Shown piece after piece: positions 1 through 11,514 of a DNA stretch of 64,000 bases (position 1 is its first letter; each line of letters opens with the position of its first letter). The DNA comes from Stichopus chloronotus (lineage: Eukaryota > Echinodermata > Holothuroidea > Aspidochirotida > Stichopodidae), in the NCBI GenBank assembly GCA_021234535.1, contig SFZH01000008.1:4774001-4838000 (forward strand), read 5' to 3'. The translations under genes and the position numbers were made by a program. Below the pieces are notes generated by a model. The model was not told the origin of the DNA. It saw only the letters and a list, made by a program, of their open reading frames with translations, and made no database searches.

Positions 1-268
1 CTTAAAGAAGATCAGGCTCCCTTGCAAGAATTAAATGTTTCACCCCATTTTATCACAACCATCCATAACACATAAAGATTCATAAACACACTACACTGCA
101 GTGGAAAAATAGGTCCATTCTATTAGTGCCAACAACTGGGGCAGTCAACACCTACTTTACACTCAGCTTGAAAGTCAGCTTTGCATAGATCCTGAAGCAA
201 CTGCAAATCAATGACATTGATGAACAGGTTTGCAACTTACAGTACAAATGACAAAAAACATGCATAAC

Positions 269-480
269 CAGGCCTTGAATTCTGACGCGTGCAAGTGCGA
301 TTGCACGCCACCACTCGCCTCAATTCACTGTGAGGAGTGCAATTTTTTGCACACCTAGATAAAGAAGGGCACTAAGATGAATGTGTTACAGTTTAACAAA
401 CAGCACACCTACCACACTCCTTACTTTCCTGAGGAGTGTGGATTTGTAGCACACCTGGAAAATCTAAAACTCAAGGCCTG
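269..480. mobile_element. 212-bp non-autonomous inverted-repeat element
   Basis: The ends are inverted copies: CAGGCCTTGAATTCT at the left, and the right end reads the same on the other strand with one or two changes. The direct repeat CATAAC lies outside both ends (263-268 and 481-486), and becomes TGCATAAC if the terminal TG is shared. The interior has small palindromes (GTGCGATTGCAC, GTGCAATTTTTTGCAC) and two copies of a GAGGAGTG...CACACCT block. It has no coding capacity. The superfamily is uncertain; an hAT-like origin is possible. Confidence 0.6.
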
Positions 481-632
481 CATAACATATATTTTACATA
501 TTAAACTGTGTGACAGAAATTACAGCTACATGGGTAAGTGAGGGTCAGGTTCATTCTAAGTTGTAGGCCCCTACGAGTCCCCAGTGTTACCTATATTATT
601 ATTGCCATAGTCAAAAAGTAAAACTTGTTAAA

Positions 633-1410
633 CTAGAAAGCCAAAAGGCTTAGTGATTCCTTGCCTCATGATATATATTGTAACAAACATGAATCTCACG
701 CTAACTATGAGATCTCTCACATTTACCGTTCTGGGGATATCGTGTTTACAAGCAATTTTCAAGTTATTTACCTTTTGACCTCTGGTGACCCTTGTACTCA
801 ATAAGATACACCTACCCACTTCATATGACATCTGCTCAAGCTTCTCTTCTTGAGATATCGTGTTTACATGGTTTTCACAATTTGACCCCTGTTGACCCCA
901 AATGACCTTTGACCTCCACTGAAAACAATAGGGTTCCTTTACTCAACATGGTGCAACTACATACTAAACATGAGATTTCTACAAGCTTCCTTTCTTGAGA
1001 TATCGTGTTTGCAAGGTTTTCACAATTTGACCCCTGTTGACCCCAAATGACCTTTGACTTTCAGCCAAAAACAATAGGGATCATCTACTCAATAAGGGCA
1101 ACCTTCATGCCAAGTATGAGATCACTCAGAGTTACTCTTCTGGAGATATCGTGTTTACAAGCAATTTTCAAGGTATTTACCTTTTGACCTCTAGTGACCC
1201 CAAATGACCTTTGACCTCCACCAAAAACAGTAGGGATTATCTACTCCATATGGGCAATCTACATGCCAAGTATGAGATCACTCAGAGTTACGCTTCTTGA
1301 GATATCGTGTTTACAAGCAGGCGTCACACACGCACGCACATACATACACACACACACGACATCACCATCGCATAGATTCCTCTGCCTTCGGCAAGGAATC
1401 AAAAATTAGT
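633..1410 (+). mobile_element. Family A tandem-core element, both ends present
   Basis: The 5' end is AGAAAGCCAAAAGGCTTAGTG followed by ATTCCTTGCC; it holds a small AAGCC/GGCTT palindrome. The core is about four diverged units of roughly 145 bp, each with a GATATCGTGTTTACAAG block and a TGACC-rich block. A CA-rich tract follows at 1326-1357. The 3' end is a hairpin at 1375-1400 (GATTCCTCTGCC / GGCAAGGAATC) followed by an A-run. The 5' word TGATTCCTTGCC is the inverse of the 3' arm GGCAAGGAATCA. No protein is encoded. The layout resembles Helentron-derived HINE elements, but that assignment is inferred. Confidence 0.7.
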
Positions 1411-2490
1411 CATGTGACATCTAATTTTAGGGGTCCACAGTCAAGATCAATCTGTCTGAGCCTCCAGCACAGTTCTACACATAAATGCGATTCAATTGTA
1501 ATAATGCAAAGCTGATAGAGAATAGCAGCAAAATCAGGTGATTGTAAAAGTTAAATTGGGTATGAACATGTGACTGTGGAGTGCTAGATGGATCCATATT
1601 TTTATGCGGCTTTCCTACAATCAGACTACAAATAAATGCAACTCATGCTGATATAATTCATCCTGACAGACATCCCTACAGACATGTTAAATGTAAGATC
1701 TATGCAAGCCACCTGATTAAATAAATTATAGACATGGGCCCATATATCTATACACACACAGATATACCAAATTGACTTCATTAATTAAGCACCTAGTTGG
1801 ATTATCACCAAAACTCCAAAACAATAGCAAAAAGTAATACCTTAGCAGTCAGCTTAAAACAAAACCATGACAATGGATGTCTGCTATATTAGGATACCAG
1901 CTACTATAACACCTTAATATAATCACTCAACTTTCCTTACATTACCAATCATCATCTTGCTCATAATTATCACAATTACCATCACCCTTACCATAAAAGT
2001 AACTTCAGCAATATATAATTTGTGAACATACACCTAACTTGTCACATCCAAATACAAGGATTGGAATATAGTCTTGTTTTAACAATTTAGTGGAAAATTT
2101 GCAATTGTCAAAGACAAACAGAAAATTATTAATGAAAAGTAATTGGCAAACGTGGAAGTGACTGCCGACAAAATTTGAACAAAATTTATCCATGGTCAAC
2201 TCCACATGATAGAGATTATCTTTGTGTATTCACTACTTCAATTTTAAGTATTATAAAAGATATATCAAACATTGTAGTGGTTAGGAGTAGTCCCAGATGA
2301 GATGCATGCATATAACAAAGAAAAGTTTCAACATGAAATCATGAAGTACATTTTGTTGCTGAAAATGTGTGTGACAAGTTTAACATCACAAAATATTGAA
2401 ATTTGAGATTTGCAAAATGTTTTTGTAAAACTGTGAGTTACTGATACCAAACTTGCAACAATTTGTGAATAGTATTGAAGAATATTAATA
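1411..2490. other. AT-rich sequence without a recognisable gene
   Basis: Stops are frequent in all frames. There is no splice-flanked open frame and no clear repeat; a short ACACACACAG tract lies near 1753. Confidence 0.5.
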
Positions 2491-2496
2491 CCAGAA

Positions 2497-3175
2497 AATC
2501 AATGACTTTGTGATTCCTCACCAACATTTATGCAAAACAAAGGACAACAGTATACCAATTTTGAAGCTCATATGCTTTACCCTTCTGAAGACACTAGTCT
2601 ACAAGGTTGTCAAAGTATGACTTCTGCTGACCTTATGTGACCTTTGACCAACATAGGAAATGACAGAGATCATCCACTCAGAGAGAGCTGCCAATGTTAA
2701 CAGAAACATTCAGATGCTGAGATATCATCCTAAATAAGTTTTCAGACCTCAGCCTCTGGTGACGTCAAATGACCTTTGCCATCAAGAAAATCACTAGGGA
2801 TCATCTACTCACAATAAACGACCTTCACATCAAGTTTGAAGTTCCAGTATTCATTCAGTTACTGAGATAGCTTCCTAAATAGGTTGTCACACTTTAACTG
2901 GTGGTGACCTCAAATGACCTTTGACCTCCATGAAAATCACTACAAATAATTCACTTACAATGGACTACTACTAATACACCAACTTTGCAGTTTAAGCAAC
3001 TGTTTGTTGAGGTATCTTCCTTAATAGATTTTTAGCCTTTCCCCTCTGGTAACCTCAAATGACCTTCGACCCACCTGAAAAGGATAGGGATCCTCACTCT
3101 ACTCACAATGGACTACAGTACCTACAATACATACCAACTTTTAAGTTTAAGCAACTTTCTTTTCTGGAGATATTA
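2497..3175 (+). repeat. Diverged family A array, 5' end present, 3' end missing
   Basis: It starts with a recognisable family A 5' end (ATGACTTTGTGATTCCTCACC). About four divergent units follow, each with a TGACCTCAAATGACCTTTGACC-like block (2607-2650, 2755-2785, 2905-2935, 3045-3075). No 3' hairpin or CA tract follows, so the copy is truncated. Divergence between units is higher than in the 6.2-7.7 kb copy, which suggests an older insertion. Confidence 0.6.
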
Positions 3176-4940
3176 GGCCAAGAGCAAGGTGGACAATGGC
3201 TGGTAACAAGCTGATTTCTTTAGGATAGGATCAAAAATATGTGTATAATAACATACTAAAAGTTCCCAAGAATCCCAGTTGCGGAACTTTGAGAATCCAA
3301 GAAGGCAGCCAAAATGGCCACCATTCTCAATTCTCATCATAAATTTGTCTCTAGAAATAAGCAGACTGTGTAAACAGTGTCAAATCATAAGTTTTAACGT
3401 ACTACAATCTTGGACAAGATACCTTGGGACACCCTGCTTGCCCGTTCAATGTTGCCAATAAGATCTCTGTTCAAAGTGTACATTCACTCCTATAGTCTAT
3501 AGCGCAACATTGGAAAGGGGTGCGGGTTTCATGTTATCCTCCCACCAAAAGTTCAGTTTTATATTTGCAACATACAAGAAAGTGTCCCAACAATTTTTTA
3601 CAAGATTGTCAGAGAATTTCTACAGACCAGAAGCATGTGTGAGGACCGGGAAAAAGCATCAATTTGAAATTAGTGCAGCAATGCTGCTGTAGCTCACACA
3701 ATTGAACTGAGGGTTGCAGCCCTATGTTCTGACATACTTTTGTTCCCACACCCCATGTTCTGACACTCATATGTTGCAACACATTCATTCCATCAGGCAC
3801 CATTTTGGATCCCAGCTATGATGCTTGGCGTAGTACTGACGCCTTGATCAGCCACTGCTGTCGGAATTTAAGTGTACATGTCAAACATAAGTGTGTCGGA
3901 ACAAAGGGGTGTTGAAACTTAAGGCAGTCACTGAACTAAGTAGAGGTAATTTTTGTTTGTGGCATTGCAAAATGAAAGTACAGTACTTGGAAGGTGACAA
4001 AATGTTACATGCAAAAAGTATCTAGTTGACACACTATCAAGCCTATGACATATCATATGCCAGTGTTTTGACATGTGATGTTGAAAAATGGTATTAGGTG
4101 TACCAGCCATTGTCTTTAGAGAAGGTTAAATCTACTTTAGGCTGTGTGATATGTAAGGATGCAAGGGATAATGTTTAGATCCTGTCAGAGCTGGCTTTGG
4201 CTGGATCTAATTTTTTTTTTTTTTTTTTGGCTGTTCTCTGTACATGTTCAAACTTTACTATGGGCAGTAATAAGATAATCCAAATCAATGGACACATTGT
4301 AAAAACACTGCAGTGTTGATGATGCAACAAATCAACTCTGTTTATCAACCTATCTACAATGATCACTCAGCCACATGCTTCACTAACTTAATTTGCATGT
4401 CAATTTACTAGTATTGGAATGTGATATCAATAGGTGAGAGTTCAGTTGGACTTGATGATCCACAGGGCAGATAGGCTGGCCAGCCCAACCGTAAAATTTG
4501 ATTATTGTTCACTAGAGTGACCACAGAATATCTCCAGCTACACCCATTCAATTAGAGTGCCGTGTGCAAAAAAGAGTCAAAATAACACGAAAATCGCTTA
4601 TAATTCAACTTCCGTTTTGAATATTTCATTTCTAAATAGTACAAAAAATATCCATTTTGACAAAGAATCTATGACCAAAGTTTCAGTCAAAATACTTCAA
4701 AAATGAAAACTTTGAAACATTTTCAAAAAGTTGACGACATCTGCCTGGCTCTATAAGCTCACACAGTAATGTGTGTGAGCTAATAAGTTAAACAGCTAAA
4801 TGGGGGTAATATTCCTTGCAACAAGAAACATCAGCAGTGCATGTTCGGCATGTTTGGAACATATATTGAAGTTGTTTAGTCTATCAACTCCCCCTGAATT
4901 TTCTCTCCAAGTTGGCATGAGCGCAACCCCTAGGCTACCA
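3176..4940. other. Unassigned AT-rich sequence
   Basis: No open frame here has coding character. It contains a T-run at 4210-4228 and a perfect 10-bp-arm hairpin at 4757-4782 (AGCTCACACA / TGTGTGAGCT). The hairpin resembles the TAGCTCA/TGAGCTA hairpin that closes the array near 11251. Confidence 0.4.
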
Positions 4941-4948
4941 CAATATAT

Positions 4949-5948
4949 AGGGCCCCCAATTTTCCGTGTTTCAAAGTGAAAAATTCCATTTTCCACTTCT
5001 CAGATTTTGTGTTTTTCCCATTTTTCGTGCATTTCTGTTTCAAACATAAATGGCAATTGCAAGTTACGTGAGAGTTGCTCCGCATGTGCACAAAAGCGCA
5101 TAGAGATATAGGATCCACATACACAGTGTAGCGCTAGGGTGAAAACTACATAAGCGTAACGAAGGTCAAGTCAAAAGAAATCATTCCATATTGCTTCAAA
5201 ACTGAAATGCTTCACAAAATGTTGCATATTTCATGTAAACCAAACTTTATTACATGCATTTTTGAAGTTAAAATGTTCCCAAAGGTCTCATTTGACAAAA
5301 TAAGAAAGATCGTCCAAAGCCTTCCGAAAAGTTATAGTAATTATATCCTAATGTAGTTAGATGTATAGGGAATAGCCTAACCACCTCAGAGATTACATGC
5401 ATATTTCGTCACCCGTGAAAGAACTGCCAACTATTTGTGAGTTAAAGAATTCATCTTATTTTATAATAAACAGTCAAACGCGTTCTACTGTTTTTCAGTC
5501 ACAGAGGCCTAAAAATATTTAGATTCAAGATCGAATTTGTAGTAAGACGGCTTCGTTGAGGCAACAGTAGCATTAACGTTAGTATCTTACCCTCCTGGAG
5601 TTTTCGCGGGCTATGCATACCGTAGTCAGTGTTAGGGCTCATGTGGAATGCTCGGTTGATTCAATCAGGTGTTTAAGCCAGCTGCAGCTGGTCTGCTGGG
5701 GTCGACTTTCGTATTATGCTTACAAAGTGTTACGATAGTTTCTTTGATATATCAATTGTAAAGTTTATGCAAGAAACTTAAAATACGGTAAACCATGTGC
5801 ATTTCATTAATTTTACTTTTTTCTGCCAAAATATCTTATTGTAGAAAGTGTATCAAAAATTGGTAAATGCCGTGAATTTCCGGCGTTCAAAAGTTCAGCT
5901 TCCCTTTTTTCCCGCAATTTTCCGCAATCGCGAAAAATTGGTGGCCCT
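4949..5948. mobile_element. hAT-like non-autonomous element, 1000 bp
   Basis: The left end AGGGCCCCCAATTTTCCGTG and the inverted right end AGGGCCACCAATTTTTCGCG match at 17 of 20 positions. Flanking octamers are CAATATAT (4941-4948) and TAATATAT (5949-5956), a 7/8 match to an 8-bp target duplication as made by hAT transposases. The interior around 5170-5440 is clearly related to 21370-21620, which lies inside a second hAT-like element. No transposase frame is visible, so it is non-autonomous or decayed. Confidence 0.6.
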
Positions 5949-6190
5949 TAATATATTAGACAATGAATAGATTCCTAACTCTATAATTTAAAAATTAGTT
6001 GCATAGTTGGATTAGCTGATGCGGATATCTGTAAATGGACCCCCATGTGACAAATTTCCCTTCACCAAAGCTGTGAAAGTGTGGGCTGAGAAAAGGAGCG
6101 ACAATAGCAAAGTAAAACTTTTTTTTAAAGGTAACTGTGACTTAATTCTAATTTTAATTGAGTAAATATGGCATGAATGCAATGCAATAA

Positions 6191-7726
6191 CCAGAAAGAC
6201 AAAAGGCTTTGTGATTCCTTGCTACATGGTTATATTAAAAACAAACATAAATTATCCACACGAAAAGTATGAGATCAACTACAGTTATGTTTCTTGAAAC
6301 ACCACATTAATAAGCCTTTTACCCAAAATGACCTTTTTTTTTTACCTAAAATGACATTTGACTTCCACCAAAAGAACTAGGTATAACCTACTCAATGTGA
6401 CCAATCCATACACCAAGTATGACATCAGTCACAGTTACCCTTCTGGAGATATTGTGTTCAAAAGATTTTTACAGTTTGACCACTGGTGACCTCAAATGAC
6501 ATTTGACCTCCACCAAAATCAAAAGGAGTATTCTACTTACTTATATACAATCCACACACCAAGTATGACATCAGTCACAGTTACCCTTTTGGAGATATTG
6601 TGTTTACAAGGTTTTTACAGGTCGACTTCTGGTGACCTCAAATGACCTTTGACCTCCACCAAAAACAACAGGGATCATCTACTCAATGTGACCAATCTAC
6701 ACACCAAGTATGACATCAGTCACAGTTACTCTTCTGGAGATATTGTGTTTTCAAGGTTTTTACAGTTTGACCTCTGGTGACCTCAAATTACCGTTGACCT
6801 CGACCAAAAACAATAGGGATCTTCTGCTAATTATTACCAACCTACACACCTAGTGTTACATCAGTCTTAGTTACTCTTCTGGAGATATTTTGTTTACAAG
6901 GTTTTCACAGTTTGGCCTCTGGTGACCTCAAATGACCTTTGACCTTGATCAAAAACAAGAGGGATCATCTACTCAATATGACCAACCCACACACCAAGTA
7001 TGACATCAGTCACAGTTATCCTTCTGGAGATATCGTGTTTACAAGGTTTTTAGTTTGACCTCTGGTGACCTCAAATTACCTTTGACCTCGACCAAAAACG
7101 ATAGGGATCTTCTGCTCATTATTACCAACATACACACCTAGTATTACATCAGTCATGGTTATCCTTCTGGAGATATTTTGTTTACAAGTTTTTCACAGTT
7201 TGGCCTCTAATGACCTAAAATGACATTTGACCTTGACCAAAAACAATAGGGATCATCTACTCAATATGACCAACTAACAAACCAAGTATGACATCAGTCA
7301 CAGTTATCCTTCTGGAGATATCGTGTTTACAAGGTTTTTACAATTTGACCCCTGGTGACCTCAAATGACCTTTGACCTCGACCAAAAACAATAGAGACCA
7401 TCTACTCAATATGTCCAACCCACACACCACGTATGACAACAGTCACAGTTACCCTTCTGGAGATATTGTGTTTACAAGGTTTTTGCATTCTGACCTCTGG
7501 TGACCTCAAATGACCTTTGACCTTGACCAAAAACAATATGGGCCTTCCATATCATAGGGGCATTCCACATGCCAAGTATGAAATCCCTCAGAGTTACCCT
7601 TCTTGAGATATCATGTTTACAAGCAAAGGCGTCACATACACACGCACATACGCACGCACACACACACACACACGACATCACCATCGCATAGATTCCTTGC
7701 CTGCCTTCGGCAAGGAATCAAAAATA
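6191..7726 (+). mobile_element. Family A tandem-core element, best-preserved copy
   Basis: The 5' end (AGACAAAAGGCTTTGTGATT, then CCTTGC) is at 6194-6222. The GGAGATATYGTG block recurs near 6446, 6592, 6738, 6882, 7027, 7170, 7314, 7460 and 7604, giving nine units of about 145 bp. A CA-rich tract spans 7634-7673. The 3' hairpin is GATTCCTTGCC (7691-7701) with GGCAAGGAATC (7709-7719), followed by an A-run. The units carry TGACCT half-sites in fixed spacing, for example at 7491, 7501, 7511 and 7518. The element encodes no protein. It serves well as the reference copy for the family. Confidence 0.75.
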
Positions 7727-8221
7727 ACATGAACATTTAAGAAAGATGTCAATTCTGCCACATTCAAAAAGCTTGAAACGTTGCAACAGATAGCACCATC
7801 TCGGCCCAAAAGTTCTCCAAAAGGGAGGGCCTCCCTTCACCTTAGACCCCTCCCCCTAAGACAGCGATCCCAAAATGTCAGGCACAAAGTTTGCTCTGAA
7901 TACATCCCTGGTGACATAGTGACTCACATTCTATCGCGTCATACATAATGCACTACCATATGTTAGTCATTTTGAGCAGTTTCAATGGACTTCAGAGTAC
8001 ATTACACATTTCTGATGTTAGAGCTACAGCATTATATCTATTACCTTATGTTATATATCAATGAATAAAAAATGCAAAGTTGACAGACATTTGACTTTAT
8101 AATGAACCAGAATTCAGAAATGCATTGTGGTTTCGATGATCTGCTTAAGAGAATTTTTTTATTTGGAATCTGATATAATAGCATTAGTATGTGTCACATT
8201 AAGCTACAGTACAAATGCGTT
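7727..8221. other. Spacer without recognisable gene
   Basis: AT-rich, no coding signal, no repeat structure seen. Confidence 0.4.
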
Positions 8222-9395
8222 ATATGAAATATGAGATCTGTACAAGCTTCCTTCCTGAGATCATATCTAGAGGGTTAAAAATTTGACCCTTGTTGACATC
8301 AAATGACCTTTTACCTCCATTAAAGACCAATTGGTTCTTGTGCTCAATGAGATACAATTACATATTGAATATGACAACTGTTGTAGCTTCCCTTGTTGAG
8401 ATAAGAAGTTTGCAATAATTCCATATTGTGACCCTGTTGACCGCAAATGAACTTTGACAAATAAAAGACAATAAAAATTTTTTATACTGAATGAGATACA
8501 CCTACAATCTAGGAATGTACAGTGCACGCAAATGTCTGTGTAAACAATGTCAATTTCTCCAAGATCTTTAAATGAGAATAAGTTTTGAAACAAAAGGCTT
8601 CTTCCTTTCACAATGATAAAGATAGATACTAAGAATGAAAGTAACCATCATGCAAACCTTGAGATATTGCGTGTACAAGGTTTTCACTATTTGACTTCTG
8701 GTGATCCCAGATGACCTTAGACCTCCATGAAAAATGATAGGCTTCTTTCTCTTGATATGACAAACCTACATACCAAGTATGAAGAGTATCTATCATTCCT
8801 ACATGGAGATATTGCATGCACAAGGTTGTCACGGTTACCACCTCTGTTGAACCCAGATGACCTTTGAACTCTACAAAAAAAAATAGAGTTCTTCCTCTCA
8901 ATATGACAAACTGACATACCAACTATGAAGAATATCCATCATTCCTACCTGGAGATATCCTGTGCACAAGATTTTCACTATTGTACCTCTGGCAATCCCA
9001 CAGATGACCTTTGACCTCCATCAAAAACAGTTGGTTTCTTCCTCTCTATATGACAAACCTACATACCAAGTATGAAAAGTATCCATCCTTCCTATCTAGA
9101 GATGTGTGCACAAGCTAAGTGTCACAAACACACATATACACACACACAAACACGCACACGCAGCTTTGTTTTCCATTCATTCCGAGGACCTCATTGTGCT
9201 TTATTTTGTTGTTTCTTCCTCAATTCTAACCTTAACAATAAACACATTGCTAATCTTGAGAGGCCTGGAGAAATCCATTGAATTTTCTACAGAGGACCTA
9301 AAATCTATTGCTTCGGTCCTCGATCCCACCCGAAAACAAGGAAGGGCACATACACATGACGGCATAGGTTTCTCTTTTCATCGAAACCAAAAAAC
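8222..9395 (+). repeat. Family A array with CA tract, subfamily with a different 3' end
   Basis: About six diverged units run from 8222 to 9100, carrying GAGATATTGYGTGYACAAGG blocks and TGACCTTTGACCT at 9005-9017. A CA-rich tract lies at 9121-9163. The usual CCTTGCC hairpin is absent. A candidate terminal hairpin is GGTTTC (9367-9372) with GAAACC (9383-9388), followed by an A-run. Arrays ending near 17290 and 18270 show a similar tract followed by an AAACCRAAAATY word, so this may be a distinct 3'-end subtype. Confidence 0.55.
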
Positions 9396-9780
9396 AGTAA
9401 TCACGAACCATTAAGTAAAAATACAGCACTCAAAATGACTGCACTACTGCAGTCAAAAGATTAACCAGAAAAGATGGTACTAAAATCCATGCACTTTTTC
9501 TTCTAAACATTACAAGCAGTGACCTGTGTGGAGAGCAATTTTTTTTCACACAAACTGTAGCATTACCTTTGCTGGATAAAAAGCAAATTCTTCATGAAAC
9601 TAGAGATAATAATCCATCAACTAAGATCATTTACCTAGCACAAAGTAGTTTTGTTTTGTACTGTTCACATGGAATTGACCCTCTACGAAACCAAAAAAAT
9701 ATTTGAGATAACTGCTTATGTCAAAATAGTAGTCTTTACCACACTGGCATTTTCCCACAGCATCAGTAGTTTAGTAAAAG

Positions 9781-11280
9781 AAAGTCAAATGAGTTTGTGA
9801 TTCCTTGCCAAAATTTGAATTTTCCACACAAACCAAATCATTTTAAACCAAAGCAACCAATGGAGAAGGGAAAAGACCATATCAAAATGAAAAACAAAAC
9901 ACAACTAGAGCACCAATGGTGCAGAGATTCATACCTGAACATGCTGAGGGTACCATTTACATATCAGTATTATCTATATCATATCATAATCATACAAACC
10001 ACCAACATACCATATTGCATGTACAAGAGAATCTGCAGGACTGCATAATTTGCAGAATGTCATAAACGTGAGCACAAACAGAGCAGAAGTTGGATCTTTG
10101 TCAATAAATTTGTGATACATTTAATGGGCACTACCAAATTACAATGTTAATAATTGTATTACTATTCAAGTTTAACATCCAATAATTATGAAACTTTCTA
10201 TTTTGTACATTTTCAACCTGGTTTGTACTAGCTGTGGACATATGAATTAGTATTAATGTGGAAAAATTCTGGAAAATGCAAATTTTCCAAAACAAATTTC
10301 AGTCATTAACAACTAGCTCATTGGTGTTTATTTGCATGAGTCACATGAGGACTGCATTAGCTTGACCACTGATCTGTCAGTATGCAGAACCTTTACACAA
10401 AGTTGACAAGTTTTATAAGGAAAGTTGGCTGAATAAACTCAAAGTGCCCCTTTCATGTCTAGGCCTACATGTAGCCTCAAGACTAGATTGGGTTTCAGTT
10501 AGCACAATCTTACTCATTGTCCCATTACTCAATTATCATTCATGCATGGATAGGGATTATTTGAGATGCTAAAGGACATTTAAAGGGGCACTTTTAAAGT
10601 AGGAGGAGAAAACATTTGCAGGATTTAACAAAATGGGCCATATGGCCCACATGGAACCCTGGACTTCAAATTTATGTACACTTTAAGATGGACCACTACC
10701 AGAGTATCATTATGACAAACCATTAACATTGTACAAGAAAATCTGCAGAAGCATTTTACAGAATTTCATAAAATGGTCCATATGGGACCTTGGGCCAAGC
10801 AGTTTTGAATACCCCAAATGTGCCTACCACTCAGGGAACATTGCGTCTAGTTACATACAAATCCATCAAAGCATGTGCAAAAAGCAGTATTTAGAACAGA
10901 ATTTCATAAAATGGGTCGTAAGGACCTTGGACTAAAGATCCCTAAACATACTGAAGGTACCACTATTAGAGTATTATTGTGACAAACCATTATTGTGACA
11001 AATCATCAACTTTGTAAAGAGAATCTGTAGGAGAAGCATTTTGTACAATTCATAAAATGGGCCAAAGGGCCCACATGGGACTTCAGACCAAAAACTGGGA
11101 ACACCCCAAATGGTTCACCATCTATGAAACATTGTGTCCAAGTTTCATGCATGCATGACAGCATGACGGGGGAGAAGTGTTTTGAACAGTTGTGAACAGA
11201 TACATAGAGTGACGCTGCACCATTACAATACTTTAGCACCATTACAATACTGTAGCTCACACCAGCTGGTATGAGCTAAA
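9781..11280 (+). mobile_element. Family B tandem-core element
   Basis: The 5' end (AAGTCAAATGAGTTTGTGAT then TCCTTGCC) matches the family A 5' end. The core differs: units carry CATAAAATGGTCCATATGGGACCTTGG-type blocks with CATTGTACAAGAAAATCTGCAG, recurring near 10620, 10770, 10905 and 11055. The right side ends in a TAGCTCA/TGAGCTA hairpin (about 11252-11278). A related copy lies at 49741-51715, with a nearly identical 5' segment of over 100 bp. No protein is encoded. Confidence 0.6.
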
Positions 11281-11514
11281 AATGTAAACCACGTTTGTGT
11301 TGCCAAATGCAGATATGAATAACTTCATTGATCCAGCCTTGATGAAAATTGTGGGAATGAAGGATGGCACATATATCAGAACCACGGTAACTCACAAGTG
11401 GATAGAAAGTTCATGACACCAAATTGGGGTTAAATATCTGAATTTGAACAACAAATGAATAAAATTAAAAGCATTCTTGCATCGATCATGGTTGTATGAT
11501 CAACATACTGCACT

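Noticed and set aside
633..7726. CRISPR-like array
   Set aside because: The repeats are long (about 145 bp), diverged, and have no short unique spacers; the DNA is eukaryotic.
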